Origin: Mesorhizobium sp. YC-39
Lineage (GTDB): Bacteria; Pseudomonadota; Alphaproteobacteria; Rhizobiales; Rhizobiaceae
Reading direction: 5' to 3'
Assembly: GCF_025753795.1 (NCBI RefSeq)
Contig: NZ_JAOWPS010000006.1
Span: 124,001-188,000 of the forward strand
DNA: 64,000 nt
Positions 51,862 to 59,179 of the stretch are shown here, one piece after another. Numbering within the stretch: the first letter of the stretch is position 1; every line of letters starts with the position of its first letter. The notes beneath the pieces were generated by a model, which ran no database searches, had not been told where the DNA came from, and saw nothing but the letters and a program-made list of their open reading frames with translations. A program made the position numbers and the translations under genes.

Positions 51862-53868
51862 ATGACACAACATGTAGAAGCCGTACTCGGACTTCGGCCG
51901 GACGTGCGGCGTGTTTTTATCATGATCCAGGACGCCATCATGGTCCTGGTCGCGCTCGCACTCAGTTTGGTTTTGTCGCGGTCCAACCTCTCGTTCGAAG
52001 CGTTCTCCTATGTTGGCTTGATGACATGGGCGAGCATCGTCGTTCTCAGCCATTTGCTGTTCAGATATTGTGGCCTCTACAATACGGTCTGGCGCTTCGC
52101 GTCGACGCCAGATTTTTTTAATATTCTGAAGAGCTGCGCCATTTTGACAGTGGTTCTTTATATCAACTCGCTCGCCTTTCGCTTCTTCTTCAAGCCGGTG
52201 ACGGGTCTCAACGAGCGCCAGTTCATCGTCTTTTTTCTCGTGTCCTTCACAATCATATCGGCGCCTCGGCTATTCTACCGGTTTCTCCGCGACGGAGCGA
52301 GCTGGGGCATCATGAAGAGAGCCGCCGACAAGGGGTTGACCAGGCAAGCCCTCTTCGTCGGCAGTCTCGGCGAGGCCGATCTGATCATTCGCTTTACGCG
52401 TACGGCGGAGCCGGGGGATTATTCCATCGCGGGCATCATGGCGATCGAGAACGACGCTCCGCTGCGCACCCGAATCCAGGGGGTTCCGGTGGTGGCAATC
52501 CGGCCCCGTTTGACGGAATTTCTGGAAGACTATGCCGGCGGCACAAAAAGCGTCGACATGCTGATCTTTGGCAATGGAGCCGCGCGCGAGATCGAGGAAT
52601 ATTCGGAGCTGGTTCGTGTCGCCCGGCACAATGGCATAGCCGTCCTGCAGTTCTCAGGGTTTTCGGAACTGGGGCAGGGAGGCAAGCTGGTTCTCGCCGC
52701 TGTCGAAATGGAAACCATCCTGCGCCGTCCAGCGGTACCTTCCGACATCGAGCGCATTGGCACTTTTGTCCATGGCAAGCGCGTGTTGGTGACCGGCGGA
52801 GCCGGCTCCATCGGGCGAACCCTGGTCAAACGGTCTCTGGAACTGGGCGCCGAGGCGGTCCTGGTTGCCGACCTCTCAGAGTTCGGAATTTTCCAGTTGA
52901 GCCAGTATATCGACGAGAAGGAGCACCATCGTCTCAAGGCCCGCATCATCGACGTGGCGGACCGGCGGCAGATGACGCGTGCCGTGAGCGAATTCAAACC
53001 TGACATCATCTTTCACGCCGCCGCGCTCAAGCACGTGCCCTTGCTCGAAGAAAACTGGGACTCGGCGATCCAGACGAATGTTTTCGGAACGCTCGTCTGT
53101 GCGGAGGTTGCCGCCAGATGCGGGGTTCCGCAATTCGTGCTTGTCTCGAGCGACAAGGCGGTGGACCCGACATCGGTGCTCGGTATGACAAAACGAGCCG
53201 CCGAGCAGATCGTCAGCGCCCTGCATGAAACGCACGCGACCCCGCCAAACGGGCCTCGCGCCGTGGGGCATCATACTGGCACAAAGTTCATCGCTGTCCG
53301 GTTTGGCAACGTCTTTGGCAGCAACGGATCGGTGGCGACCATATTCCAGGCGCAGATCGAGGCAGGAGGCCCCGTCACCATTACGGATCGGCGAATGACG
53401 CGTTACTTCATGACGGTGGCAGAGGCCGTCGACCTCGTCATCATGTCGGCAGCCGATGCCGCCCTGCGGCAGGGCAGGGACGACTATGCCGTCTATATGC
53501 TCGACATGGGCAAGCCGGTGCCCATCCTTGAAGTTGCCGAGACGATGATCCGCATGGCTGGAAAGAGCCCTCATACGGATATTCCCATCCGGTTCACCGG
53601 GATCAGGCCAGGTGAGAAACTTCATGAGACGCTTCACGGCGACAATGAAGAGGTCGTCGAACTCAGCAGCTCGAAGATTTTTGGCCTGAGGACCGATGTT
53701 ATCGAATGGCCGCGGGTCAAGGCCGCTCTCACGGCGCTGGAGACGGCGGTGAAGAATCAGGACAAGGCCTCGGCCCTTGCGGCGCTGGCCGGCTTTCATG
53801 AGGCGGAAAAATCACTGGGCGACGCGTATCGGCAAACAAGTCCGAAACCAATTGGACAGGCTGGATGA
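51862..53868 (+). CDS. FlaA1/CapD-type membrane nucleotide-sugar 4,6-dehydratase
   Basis: Start taken at ATG 51862; the frame is open from 51496 but that part crosses the wzm promoter region. 668 residues: four N-terminal membrane segments (to about 130), a CoA-binding-like middle (ALFVGSLGEADLIIRFT), and an SDR catalytic domain with VLVTGGAGSIGRTLVKRSLE, FHAAALKHVPLLEENWDSAI, LVSSDKAVDPTSVLGMTKRA and RFGNVFGSNGSV. This matches WbpM/PglF/FlaA1 UDP-GlcNAc 4,6-dehydratases. At the position of the usual catalytic Met (PTNVMGxxK) it has Leu, which may alter activity. It would supply UDP-linked deoxy-amino sugars. Confidence 0.88.
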   Translation: MTQHVEAVLGLRPDVRRVFIMIQDAIMVLVALALSLVLSRSNLSFEAFSYVGLMTWASIVVLSHLLFRYCGLYNTVWRFASTPDFFNILKSCAILTVVLYINSLAFRFFFKPVTGLNERQFIVFFLVSFTIISAPRLFYRFLRDGASWGIMKRAADKGLTRQALFVGSLGEADLIIRFTRTAEPGDYSIAGIMAIENDAPLRTRIQGVPVVAIRPRLTEFLEDYAGGTKSVDMLIFGNGAAREIEEYSELVRVARHNGIAVLQFSGFSELGQGGKLVLAAVEMETILRRPAVPSDIERIGTFVHGKRVLVTGGAGSIGRTLVKRSLELGAEAVLVADLSEFGIFQLSQYIDEKEHHRLKARIIDVADRRQMTRAVSEFKPDIIFHAAALKHVPLLEENWDSAIQTNVFGTLVCAEVAARCGVPQFVLVSSDKAVDPTSVLGMTKRAAEQIVSALHETHATPPNGPRAVGHHTGTKFIAVRFGNVFGSNGSVATIFQAQIEAGGPVTITDRRMTRYFMTVAEAVDLVIMSAADAALRQGRDDYAVYMLDMGKPVPILEVAETMIRMAGKSPHTDIPIRFTGIRPGEKLHETLHGDNEEVVELSSSKIFGLRTDVIEWPRVKAALTALETAVKNQDKASALAALAGFHEAEKSLGDAYRQTSPKPIGQAG

Positions 53869-53919
53869 AGCGAACAATCCCATGATCGTTCCCAGGCGTT
53901 TGCAGACGATACCAAGCCC

Positions 53920-54852
53920 GTGAGCAAGGAAGATCAGCGTGTAGCCATATTGATGGGCACGAAGGACGGCGCGGCTTTCATTGAAGAACAGCTGGGCTCT
54001 CTGCTCGCGCAGTCCCATTCTGCCATCGACCTGTGGGTCTCCGACGATGGGTCGATCGACGGCACGACCGCCATCGTCGACGCATGGAAAACCCGCTGGG
54101 ACAAGGGCCGCTTGACGCTGGTGGACGGGCCTCGCCAGGGCTTCGCCGCCAATTTCCGCTCGATGATTGTCGATCCGCGGATCGAGGCGGACTGCTACGC
54201 CTTTTGCGACCAGGACGACATCTGGGAGCCTGACAGGCTGGAGAGCGCGCTTCGTTGGATGCAGACGCTGGACGGAGCGGTCCCGCTTATGTTTTGCTCC
54301 AGAACCGCGACGATGTCCGAAGCCGGAACCATGGTCGGCTGTTCGACGCTGTTCCAGCGGCCGCCGTCTTTCCGCAACGCCCTCGTGCAAAGCATTGCCG
54401 GTGGCAACACGATTCTGCTCAACCGGGCGGCGCGCGACCTGCTGGCCAAGGCCTCGTCAAGAACGCATTTTGTCAGCCACGATTGGTGGGCCTATCTCAT
54501 CGTGACAGCTGCCGGCGGCGTTGTTCGCTATGAGCCGCGGCCTCTGGTGCGCTATCGCCAGCACGAGGCGAATCTGGTCGGGGCCAATGTTTCATGGCGC
54601 GCACAGTTTTCCCGGCTCGAGCATCTGCTGAATGGCGGATTTGCCCGTTGGACCGATGAGAATCTCAATGGCCTGGCCGCCAATCGGGACCTTCTCACGA
54701 CCGATGCCGCCGCTTGCCTCAGCCTGTTCACACAGTCACGAAAAGGCAATGTTTTTAACCGCTTGAGCCTATTGCGCAGGAGTGGCGTCTATCGGCAGAC
54801 ATCTTTTGGTACATTCGGACTTTATCTGTCAGTCGTCGCGGGTTGGGTTTGA
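53920..54852 (+). CDS. Glycosyltransferase family 2 (rhamnosyltransferase-like)
   Basis: GTG start at 53920. 310 residues. RVAILMGTKDGAAFIEEQLG, LWVSDDGSIDGT, and the FCDQDDIWEPDRL motif typical of GT2 rhamnosyl- and related transferases; then GGNTILLNRAARDL, HDWWAYLIVTAAGG and VRYRQHEANLVG. The CDQDDxW form occurs often in rhamnan and O-antigen GT2 enzymes, and dTDP-rhamnose is made in this locus. Donor is inferred, not shown. The stop codon overlaps copy 2 of the intergenic repeat. Confidence 0.88.
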   Translation: MSKEDQRVAILMGTKDGAAFIEEQLGSLLAQSHSAIDLWVSDDGSIDGTTAIVDAWKTRWDKGRLTLVDGPRQGFAANFRSMIVDPRIEADCYAFCDQDDIWEPDRLESALRWMQTLDGAVPLMFCSRTATMSEAGTMVGCSTLFQRPPSFRNALVQSIAGGNTILLNRAARDLLAKASSRTHFVSHDWWAYLIVTAAGGVVRYEPRPLVRYRQHEANLVGANVSWRAQFSRLEHLLNGGFARWTDENLNGLAANRDLLTTDAAACLSLFTQSRKGNVFNRLSLLRRSGVYRQTSFGTFGLYLSVVAGWV

Positions 54853-54900
54853 TGCATGTCGCCCAAAAGTGCGCAGCGGTTTTGGGACCACGACATGCAC
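54852..54900. repeat. Intergenic palindromic repeat, copy 2
   Basis: ATGCATGTCG (54852-54861) with CGACATGCAC (54891-54900) outside, CCCAAAA (54862-54868) with TTTTGGG (54880-54886) inside. Compared with copy 1 at 424-472, the inner stem has G to C on one side and C to G on the other, so pairing is kept. It begins inside the stop codon of the GT2 gene and lies before the small PGT gene. Confidence 0.75.
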
Positions 54901-55005
54901 AAAACAAAAGTGCGTCTTGCCTAAAAGGCCCGTGGTTTGACCCTGATGCCGCAGCGTTTCTGGAATGAAGCATTTGTTCTTGGACAGGAGCATCGTCGGG
55001 CATCC

Positions 55006-55545
55006 ATGAAGGCGGCGAAGCGGATCTTCGACCTCGTGGTGGCGGCGCTGTTGTTGCTGATCACCGCGCCGGTCCTGTTGCTTGCCAGCCTGGCAATTCG
55101 GCTGTCGTCGCCCGGGCCGGCGTTCTTTTCTCAAACGCGGGTCGGCCGCAATGGCAGGCTTTTTCGTTGCCATAAACTCAGAACGATGGTTGTGGGAACG
55201 CCTTCATTGCCCACGCATGAGGCGCCGGCAAAATCGGTTACGGCGGTCGGCAGCATCCTGCGGCGGTTCAAGCTTGATGAATTGCCACAGCTCTGGAACG
55301 TCCTGAAGGGCGAGATGAGCCTGGTCGGCCCACGCCCATGCTTGCCCACGCAAACCGAGCTAATCGAACGTCGCAGAGAATTGGGCGTGTCGTCGCTACT
55401 TCCGGGCATAACCGGGCTCGCCCAGATCCGGTCCATCGACATGTCCGATCCGGCACTCTGTGCCGAAACCGACGCCGCCTATCTCAAGGCATCGTCGTTC
55501 GGCCTTGATATCAGGATCTTGCTGGGAACGTTCTATCGCGGTTGA
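55006..55545 (+). CDS. Small phosphoglycosyltransferase (monotopic PGT)
   Basis: Start taken at ATG 55006 (MKAAKRIFDLVVAALLLLIT); in-frame starts exist back to 54937. 179 residues, a bare catalytic domain: one N-terminal membrane helix, SSPGPAFFSQTRVGRNGRLF, HKLRTM, RFKLDELPQLWNVLKGEMSL, VGPRPCLP and PGITGLAQIRSIDM. Like WecP/PglC enzymes it transfers a sugar-1-phosphate to polyprenyl phosphate. It is a second initiating enzyme besides that at 10060, with likely specificity for the product of the FlaA1-like dehydratase. Its end overlaps the convergent SDR gene by 13 bp. Confidence 0.9.
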   Translation: MKAAKRIFDLVVAALLLLITAPVLLLASLAIRLSSPGPAFFSQTRVGRNGRLFRCHKLRTMVVGTPSLPTHEAPAKSVTAVGSILRRFKLDELPQLWNVLKGEMSLVGPRPCLPTQTELIERRRELGVSSLLPGITGLAQIRSIDMSDPALCAETDAAYLKASSFGLDIRILLGTFYRG

Positions 55546-56483
55546 GCAGGTCGAAGTTTGGCGCGCCGCGCTACTTCGCCCAGCCGTTGGAATGTATCGG
55601 TTTCAGGTGACCAACCCTCCGAAATGAGCAACGACGGATCACATATCTGCGTCGCGCTCAAACTGTCCCAGAATGTGCGTTTGCCCAGCAGAGACGCAAC
55701 CGCTTGCATCAGGCCGGCAGGCAAGGCAATCAGGCGCTTTGGCCGCCCAAAGCCTTGCCGAAAGGCTTCGAGAATGGTCGCGATCGAAATCGGCGACAGA
55801 TCGCTGGCGACATAGACCGGGCGAAGCGGGCCTGAACGGGTCAGCAGGTGCAAGACCGCCTGCACAGCCGCCTCGGACGATATCAGCGAACGAACGCCCA
55901 CCAGGGTGGCTGTGGGCAACGGCCAAGCGGTGTCGGCCAGGCGCATCAGCATCGCCAGACTCCCCCTCATGCCAGATCCGTAGACCGGCGGCAGGCGTAG
56001 CGCGGTGGCGTCGCGGCGGCTGGACGATGCATAGGCGTCCAGCATCCTGATCTCGCCTTCGCGTTTGGAACGCCCATAGGCGCATTGCGGCGCAGGGGCC
56101 ATCTCTTCGTCGATTGTTCCGCTGAAATCGGGGCCTATCGCAGCCCGGATCGATGACAGGTAAACCAAGCGTCCGCTGGTCTGTGCTGCTGCGGCGCGCG
56201 CGAACTGGCGGGTCAGTTCGGCATTGGCATTCAGGTAGTCGGCGTCGGTCGCGTTGCTCCGATCATTGTTCAGCCCGGCACAGTGAACGACATGCGTGAC
56301 GTCCTTCATGATCGCCAGGAAGGCTTGCACCGGCGCGTCGAAATCCGGCAGCGGGACGACGTCGTATACCGCGCTGGGCTGCGGGCGACGGGAGGCGATC
56401 CGGACCTCGATCTGGGCTTGACGAAGCTGTTGCGCGACAAGGCTCCCGATGAACCCCGTGGTGCCTGTCACCAACACCTTCAT
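55533..56483 (-). CDS. NAD-dependent epimerase/reductase (extended SDR)
   Basis: Protein of 316 residues. MKVLVTGTTGFIGSLVAQQL, THVVHCAGLNNDRSNATDAD, VYLSSIRAAIGPDFSGTIDE and the YGRSKREGE active site. LRLPPVYGSGMRGSLAMLMR follows. It fits WbpV/WbjF-like UDP-4-keto-6-deoxy-hexosamine reductases that work with FlaA1-type dehydratases and small PGTs; all three occur together here. A combined route to UDP-FucNAc or UDP-QuiNAc is plausible. Assigned from context and general SDR similarity. Confidence 0.82.
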   Translation of the reverse strand: MKVLVTGTTGFIGSLVAQQLRQAQIEVRIASRRPQPSAVYDVVPLPDFDAPVQAFLAIMKDVTHVVHCAGLNNDRSNATDADYLNANAELTRQFARAAAAQTSGRLVYLSSIRAAIGPDFSGTIDEEMAPAPQCAYGRSKREGEIRMLDAYASSSRRDATALRLPPVYGSGMRGSLAMLMRLADTAWPLPTATLVGVRSLISSEAAVQAVLHLLTRSGPLRPVYVASDLSPISIATILEAFRQGFGRPKRLIALPAGLMQAVASLLGKRTFWDSLSATQICDPSLLISEGWSPETDTFQRLGEVARRAKLRPAQPR

Positions 56484-56496
56484 TGTTGCCGAATCT

Positions 56497-57798
56497 CTAT
56501 GGAACGGCCGGCGTCAGAGGCCGCGGTCGTTCTTCTGTTATCGGAAGGGTGCGTCCTGACGCAAGATAGGTCCCGGATACCAGGAAGATCATCAGCACCG
56601 AATCCAGAATATCATGGCCAACCAGAATACCGACCATTCCGCCTGTGAGATAGGTAATCACGACGATGACGATCATGGTGGCGCCGAACCGCTCGACCGG
56701 ATCGACACTGATGCGCAGCACCGTGGCTGCGTTTCTGGCGGCTACGACAAATATCGACGCCAGCGCCACGGCTCCCACAATGCCCCCTTCCACCAATGCC
56801 GTCAGAAAGCCGTTGTGGAAGTGGCCGAAGCCTTTGTTCATGCCGAATTGATCAAGAAACCCCTGTTTTATCAAAGCCCCGTTGGCTCCCACCCCATGCC
56901 CAAACAGCGGCATTTCGCGAAATGCGTCGAGGCCGATTTGCCACATGGCAACGCGAAATCCCAAGGCGGTGTTGTGGTCGCCATGCGCGGCGAGTGCTTC
57001 CCAGTCGGAGCGGAGGAACTCGGCTCGATCCAATATGATGGGGAATCCAAGGGCAGCGATCGCGAGACCGATCGCGCCCAATACCAACAACCAGCGAAGA
57101 GAATGCTTGCTCGTGAGCTTCTGCCGATGGATCAGCAACACGGCAATGCCCGAAATCAGCATCGCTAACCACATGCTCCGTGCACCGGAATAGAGGATGG
57201 CGATTATCCCGGCCAGCGCCGCGCAGACGAGAACGCTCCGGTGCCTTTCGATGCCCGACAAGGCGCCAGCCATGCATATCATGACACCGAGGCAGACGAC
57301 CGTCGCGAACACGATCGGATTTCCAGCCGCGCCTTCCACTCTCAGCATGCCCAGCCAATAATACTGGATAGCCGTCAGCAGCAAGGCGCCGAAGCAAGCG
57401 GCCATGCTGCTGAGTATGACGATGCGTGCAAGGGTGGTTTTCTGCGAAATGCTCCAGACCGAGTAAGAGAAGGGGAAAAACAGGAAAGTGATCAGCGGCA
57501 CAAGATGCGTCGCATCCCTCACGATGGAGTTGTTGGCGATCGAAGCCAGAAGAAGGGCCCCGCAATAGGCATAGATCGCGATGGTGAGGGCGACCATGGG
57601 CCGATCGACGTTGAAGCGCCGTCTCTTCAGGGCAACCTGCAAAGTCGACCACAGGCCGCCGCCATTGAATACAAAACTAACCACCGATCCCAAAACGGGA
57701 GGAGAAAAGAAGCAAAGAATGGAAAAGTAGATATTGACCCGCGACGGTGTGAATTGCTGTTTTATCGATGAAAGCCAGCTCAAGGTTGTAGGTCGCAT
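56497..57798 (-). CDS. O-antigen ligase family (WaaL/Wzy_C) protein
   Basis: Protein of 433 residues with about 11-12 membrane segments. The characteristic ARSMWLAMLISGIAVLLIHR is followed by the large periplasmic loop and FGHGVGANGALIKQGFLDQF, then FGHFHNGFLTALVEGGIVGA with the conserved HNGFL histidine. Ligases join the finished glycan to lipid A core or to a carrier; polymerases of the same family join repeat units. It follows the SDR gene's strand and is transcribed toward it, 13 bp apart. A perfect 14-bp palindrome lies 54 bp upstream of its start. Confidence 0.87.
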   Translation of the reverse strand: MRPTTLSWLSSIKQQFTPSRVNIYFSILCFFSPPVLGSVVSFVFNGGGLWSTLQVALKRRRFNVDRPMVALTIAIYAYCGALLLASIANNSIVRDATHLVPLITFLFFPFSYSVWSISQKTTLARIVILSSMAACFGALLLTAIQYYWLGMLRVEGAAGNPIVFATVVCLGVMICMAGALSGIERHRSVLVCAALAGIIAILYSGARSMWLAMLISGIAVLLIHRQKLTSKHSLRWLLVLGAIGLAIAALGFPIILDRAEFLRSDWEALAAHGDHNTALGFRVAMWQIGLDAFREMPLFGHGVGANGALIKQGFLDQFGMNKGFGHFHNGFLTALVEGGIVGAVALASIFVVAARNAATVLRISVDPVERFGATMIVIVVITYLTGGMVGILVGHDILDSVLMIFLVSGTYLASGRTLPITEERPRPLTPAVP

Positions 57799-57851
57799 TC
57801 TGCAAGGGGCTTTGGGACAAGAATGTGGGCTGGTGCGGTGATCTTCAACAT

Positions 57852-57865
57852 GTCACGTACGTGAC
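57852..57865. promoter_or_regulatory. Perfect palindrome upstream of the O-antigen ligase gene
   Basis: GTCACGTACGTGAC, 54 bp upstream of the ligase start on the minus strand. No other gene-related feature explains it. Candidate operator; the cognate regulator is unknown. Confidence 0.45.
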
Positions 57866-58232
57866 GCCACACACGCGGTGGCTGATTTCGGGGACCGGTA
57901 TAGCGGCTGAGGATGATTTTCGATAGTCCGCGGAAACAGGCCGCATCAAAAATCGACAGTGTCGTCATGTGTCAGCGCGCGGCCGCGAACCGACCGGCGT
58001 TGGTTGCGTCCATCCGGGCAATATTTTTCTCGGCCTACCAAGCTCGTCAGCTCGGTGAGCAGGAATTTCCGAGTTCTGGGCCTTGAGTAGAAGATTCATT
58101 CCCGAACCACTTTGCTGCAGGCCTGTCTTGCATTGTTATAAACAATGGCGATCTGCTAGAACGCCTGCACGAAACAAGATTGTCCAGAAGTGAAGCTGAA
58201 CCGGGCGGCTGCGAAATGCGCCCGATGCCCCG
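57866..58232. other. Intergenic region between the ligase and cysD
   Basis: About 370 bp with no recognisable gene on either strand. It contains the palindrome at 58131-58147 and must contain the cysD promoter. Confidence 0.5.
58131..58147. promoter_or_regulatory. Inverted repeat upstream of cysD
   Basis: CATTGTT-ATA-AACAATG, perfect 7-bp arms with a 3-bp spacer, about 86 bp before the first cysD start. Its ATTG...CAAT form fits a dimeric repressor or a LysR-type site. CysB-like control is possible but not shown. Confidence 0.45.
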
Positions 58233-59177
58233 ATGCAACGTCCGGATGACACGAGAGAACGCTCACGGTCCATGAATATCGCGCTTACGCATCTGCAGCG
58301 GCTTGAAGCCGAATCCATCCATATTTTTCGCGAAGTCGCGGCGGCCTTCGCCAAGCCTGTCATGCTCTATTCGGTGGGCAAGGATTCGTCCGTGCTGATG
58401 CATCTGGCGATGAAGGCGTTCTACCCCGCCAAGCCGCCTTTTCCCTTTCTACACGTCGACACGACCTGGAAGTTCCGTGAGATGATCGCCTTTCGCGATC
58501 AGATGGCGCAAAAGCTCGGCTTCGACCTTTTGGTCCATGTCAACGAAGATGGCGTGCGCGACAACATCAATCCATTCGTCCATGGTTCGAACACCCACAC
58601 CCATGTGATGAAGACCGTGGCGCTGCGGCAGGCGCTCGACAAATACGGCTTCGATGCAGCCTTTGGCGGCGCCCGCCGCGACGAGGAGAAGTCGCGCGCC
58701 AAGGAGCGGATATTCTCCTTCCGCAACGCCCAGCATGTCTGGGATCCGAAGAACCAGCGGCCGGAGATGTGGAAGATATTCAACACCCGCATCGCATCAG
58801 GTGAATCGATCCGGGTCTTTCCGCTGTCCAACTGGACCGAACTCGACATCTGGCAGTACATTCTTCAGGAAGAAATCCCGATCGTGCCGCTCTATTTCGC
58901 CAAGGAACGCCCGGTCGTCGAGCGCGACGGCATGCTTATCCTCAGGGATGACGAGCGCATGCAATTGCGACCCGGCGAGACGGTCGAGAACCGCCTGGTG
59001 CGCTTTCGCACACTTGGCTGCTATCCGCTGACCGGCGCGATCGAATCGGATGCCGACACGCTGGAGGCCATTGTCGGCGAGATGCTCACGGCACGCACCT
59101 CCGAGCGCCAGGGCCGTCTGATCGACCGCGATGAAGCCGGCTCGATGGAGAAAAAGAAGCGCGAGGGATATTTCTGA
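58233..59177 (+). CDS. cysD: Sulfate adenylyltransferase subunit 2
   Basis: ATG 58233 gives 314 residues; ATG 58272 would give 301, closer to the usual CysD length of about 300. PAPS-reductase-like PP-loop YSVGKDSSVLMHLAM, HVDTTWKFREMI, GGARRDEEKSRAKERIFSFR, and WTELDIWQYILQEEIPIVPL. With CysN it forms ATP sulfurylase, making adenosine 5'-phosphosulfate. Two bases separate it from cysNC. The nodP paralog is nearly identical in sequence; see the rejected items. Confidence 0.95.
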   Translation: MQRPDDTRERSRSMNIALTHLQRLEAESIHIFREVAAAFAKPVMLYSVGKDSSVLMHLAMKAFYPAKPPFPFLHVDTTWKFREMIAFRDQMAQKLGFDLLVHVNEDGVRDNINPFVHGSNTHTHVMKTVALRQALDKYGFDAAFGGARRDEEKSRAKERIFSFRNAQHVWDPKNQRPEMWKIFNTRIASGESIRVFPLSNWTELDIWQYILQEEIPIVPLYFAKERPVVERDGMLILRDDERMQLRPGETVENRLVRFRTLGCYPLTGAIESDADTLEAIVGEMLTARTSERQGRLIDRDEAGSMEKKKREGYF

Positions 59178-59179
59178 GC

